Part shown: in pieces, positions 13,602 through 14,824 of the stretch
Position numbering within the stretch: position 1 is the first letter of the stretch
Layout: every line of letters starts with the position of its first letter
Assembly (NCBI GenBank): GCA_024697705.1
Contig: JAILFF010000056.1
Location: forward strand, 1-14,824
Reading direction: 5' to 3'
DNA: 14,824 nucleotides
Origin: Ruminococcus sp.
Lineage (GTDB): Bacteria > Bacillota > Clostridia > Oscillospirales > Ruminococcaceae
The notes under the pieces: generated by a model
The model's input: the letters and a program-made list of their open reading frames with translations, nothing else
The model's database searches: none
What the model was told of the DNA's origin: nothing
Made by a program: the position numbers and the translations under genes

Positions 13602-13609
13602 GCTGCTTA

Positions 13610-13638
13610 TTGACTTTCAGCCTGCGGTGTGATATAAT
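13610..13638 (+). promoter_or_regulatory. Sigma-A promoter of the PfkB-family kinase gene
   Basis: -35 TTGACT (13610-13615) and -10 TATAAT (13633-13638) are exactly 17 bases apart. The expected start near 13645 gives a leader of about 110 bases that contains the whole palindrome at 13655-13723. Confidence 0.87.
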
Positions 13639-13654
13639 TATTTTCAATAAAAAA

Positions 13655-13723
13655 CAAAAGTCCCGGGAATGGGGCAGACACGAACACATTTCGTGCTGGC
13701 GATAACTCTTCCCGAGACTTTTG
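13655..13723 (+). repeat. Palindromic repeat in the kinase leader
   Basis: CAAAAGTCCCGGGAA (13655-13669) and TTCCCGAGACTTTTG (13709-13723) are reverse complements at 14 of 15 positions. A smaller CACGAA/TTCGTG hairpin (13681-13686 and 13692-13697 approximately) lies inside. In RNA it would form a long hairpin, ending about 20 bases before the SD. Following the hairpin, CCTTA (13729-13733) could pair with TAAGG of the ribosome site (13741-13745), with a T-run between. The arms belong to the same family as those at 2465-2480 and 14739-14791. Confidence 0.65.
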
Positions 13724-13755
13724 GTATGCCTTAGCTTTTTTAAGGAGGAATCTCA

Positions 13756-14667
13756 ATGAAACAAACACCCGAATTGTATCTTTACGGAATGGTCATCGGC
13801 TCACATTCGTTCCTGCTGAGGGACGGCTTTCTTGAACCCGACAAATACTCCGAGATAGAAGAACAGTATTTCCTTCCCGGCGGCGAAACGGGCACTGCCT
13901 GTACCGTGCTCGGATCGCTCGGTACGCCCGTGCGCATGGACGGCTCGTGGATAGGCACCGAGGCAGCACCCATGCTGAAAGAATTCTACGCCGATAAAAA
14001 CGTTGACATTTCGCCGCTCACTTTCCGCAATGACGACAAAGGCGTTATGGATTATGTGGTCATCTCGGGGACGGTGCGCTCTCCGATGGGCAAATTCGGA
14101 GCGCTGTTCTCGTCGGGCGAACGTTGGTGGAATATCCCCCGCGAGGAAGATATAGCGGGCTGCAAGGCGGCGGCGATAGACCCGTTTTTCGGCGCGGAAT
14201 CGCAGCTTGCCGCCGAGATATGCATCAAACTCGGCATACCTTATGTTACCATCGACGCGGCGCACGATTCTTTTATGCACAAACACGCCGCCATCAACGC
14301 TGTCTCCCACGAGATCGCAGATTACAAATATTCGGACAGATCTCCCGAAGAGGTGATGCAGCTTATGATGGACAATTCGGACGGACTTACCATACTTACG
14401 CAGGGCGGCGGCGAGATGCTCTACGGAAGGCGCGGCGAGTCTGTCAAGCGCATGAAGCCGTTCGAGGTCGAGGTAAAAAGCACTCTCGGCGCGGGCGACA
14501 CGTTCAAGGCGGGCTGCACCTACGCGCTGCTTCACGGTATGTCCGACGACGAGACCGTGCGTTTTGCGAGCGCTTGTGCGGCTGTTGCGATATCGCGCTT
14601 TCCGCTGCCGCTCTTCCCGCCGCGGCTTTCCGAAGTGGAGACTTTGCTGAACGGGCAAGGTGATTAG
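13756..14667 (+). CDS. PfkB-family carbohydrate/nucleoside kinase
   Basis: 303 codons; ATG at 13756 behind a perfect TAAGGAGG. It is a ribokinase-fold kinase that transfers ATP phosphate to a sugar or nucleoside-like hydroxyl. The substrate-side GG motif is LPGGETGTACTVLGSLG (40-56). The C-terminal PfkB signature is STLGAGDTFKAGCTYALLHG (242-261), with GAGD forming the anion hole and Asp248 as catalytic base. TILTQGGGEMLYG (212-224) is the usual strand before it. The N-terminus YGMVIGSHSFLLRDGF lacks the NxDL-type start seen in many members, so the substrate cannot be assigned. The gene is monocistronic, between a terminator and repeats, giving no pathway context. It is intact and of normal length. 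Confidence 0.9.
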   Translation: MKQTPELYLYGMVIGSHSFLLRDGFLEPDKYSEIEEQYFLPGGETGTACTVLGSLGTPVRMDGSWIGTEAAPMLKEFYADKNVDISPLTFRNDDKGVMDYVVISGTVRSPMGKFGALFSSGERWWNIPREEDIAGCKAAAIDPFFGAESQLAAEICIKLGIPYVTIDAAHDSFMHKHAAINAVSHEIADYKYSDRSPEEVMQLMMDNSDGLTILTQGGGEMLYGRRGESVKRMKPFEVEVKSTLGAGDTFKAGCTYALLHGMSDDETVRFASACAAVAISRFPLPLFPPRLSEVETLLNGQGD

Positions 14668-14672
14668 ACAGG

Positions 14673-14754
14673 AAGTCTCAGGAAGATTTTCGGCAGAAAA
14701 AAACAAAAGTCTTAGGAAGTTTTTCCGGTAGAAAAGAACCAAAAGTCTTAGGAA
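14673..14754. repeat. Three tandem AAGTCYYRGGAA units
   Basis: Direct copies start at 14673 (AAGTCTCAGGAA), 14707 and 14743 (both AAGTCTTAGGAA), spaced 34 and 36 bases. Between them are similar A-rich spacers (TTTTCGGCAGAAAA and TTTTTCCGGTAGAAAA). The block begins right after the kinase stop, and the last copy is the left arm of the palindrome at 14739-14791. Confidence 0.7.
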
Positions 14755-14791
14755 AGGGTTATCCCCCACACCCCCTTCCTAAGACTTTTGG
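14739..14791. repeat. Perfect 16-bp palindrome, AAGTC family
   Basis: CCAAAAGTCTTAGGAA (14739-14754) and TTCCTAAGACTTTTGG (14776-14791) are exact reverse complements around a 21-base C-rich loop. No T-run follows directly, so it is not a typical terminator, though a stable RNA hairpin after the kinase gene is likely. The region from 14762 to 14808 is nearly the same as 2451-2497. Confidence 0.75.
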
Positions 14792-14824
14792 TTTGCCTTC
14801 ACTTTGCATTTTTTGTTTTTTGGT

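Noticed and set aside
14673..14754. CRISPR-like array
   Set aside because: Only three short units, with spacers that resemble each other; the sequence belongs to an interspersed palindrome family.
13801..14769. A 322-codon minus-strand open frame opposite the PfkB-family kinase
   Set aside because: It starts within the terminal palindrome and mirrors conserved kinase motifs; the product is Arg/His-rich without recognisable domains.

Overview
The window looks like chromosomal DNA of a Gram-positive Clostridia-type bacterium, most likely a Ruminococcus-like (Oscillospiraceae) gut organism. This is inferred from strong AGGAGG-type ribosome sites, textbook sigma-A promoters (TTGACA-N17-TATGAT), T-tailed hairpin terminators, an L,D-transpeptidase with the Firmicute domain layout and a type III pantothenate kinase. 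No rRNA, tRNA, phage, transposase or CRISPR locus was seen.

Left half (1-6776), all on the minus strand. Read in the direction of transcription it holds a glycosyltransferase (6776-6033), an AraC-type regulator (5894-5067), hisC (4870-3782) closely followed by a CNNM/CorC-type membrane protein (3771-2536), a four-helix membrane protein of unknown role (2059-1520), and the N-terminal part of an L,D-transpeptidase (1268-1, cut by the window edge). The gaps between these genes are rich in stem-loops and in repeats that recur elsewhere in the window.

Centre (6932-10861), plus strand. A seven-gene vitamin B5/CoA operon runs panB - orf - orf - panC - orf - panD - coaX. It covers ketoisovalerate to 4'-phosphopantothenate except for ketopantoate reductase (panE/ilvC), which is not in the window. 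Four of the six junctions are 4-base ATGA overlaps. Three genes of unknown function are embedded in it: two of 104 codons and a two-helix membrane protein of 78 codons. The promoter is an extended -10, and the leader folds into a hairpin with two bulged adenosines, matching the described architecture of the pan RNA motif. A strong terminator closes the operon.

Right part (11023-13601), plus strand. A three-gene envelope operon encodes a GtrB-GtrA fusion (polyprenyl-phosphate sugar synthase plus flippase), a membrane-anchored phosphodiester glycosidase (NAGPA family) and a four-helix membrane protein that starts with TTG. It ends in a strong terminator. A single PfkB-family kinase gene (13756-14667) then follows with its own promoter; a palindromic repeat sits in its leader.

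Repeats. Two families stand out. One is a purine/pyrimidine-biased GATAAAA-type sequence. It forms a roughly 158-base inverted-repeat element upstream of hisC, and a 33/34-identical copy supplies the stop codon of the corC-like gene. The other has the core AAGTCYYRGGAA and occurs seven times in three places, twice as a long palindrome. These repeats, the pan-type leader and the unknown genes inside the pan operon are the parts most worth following up.
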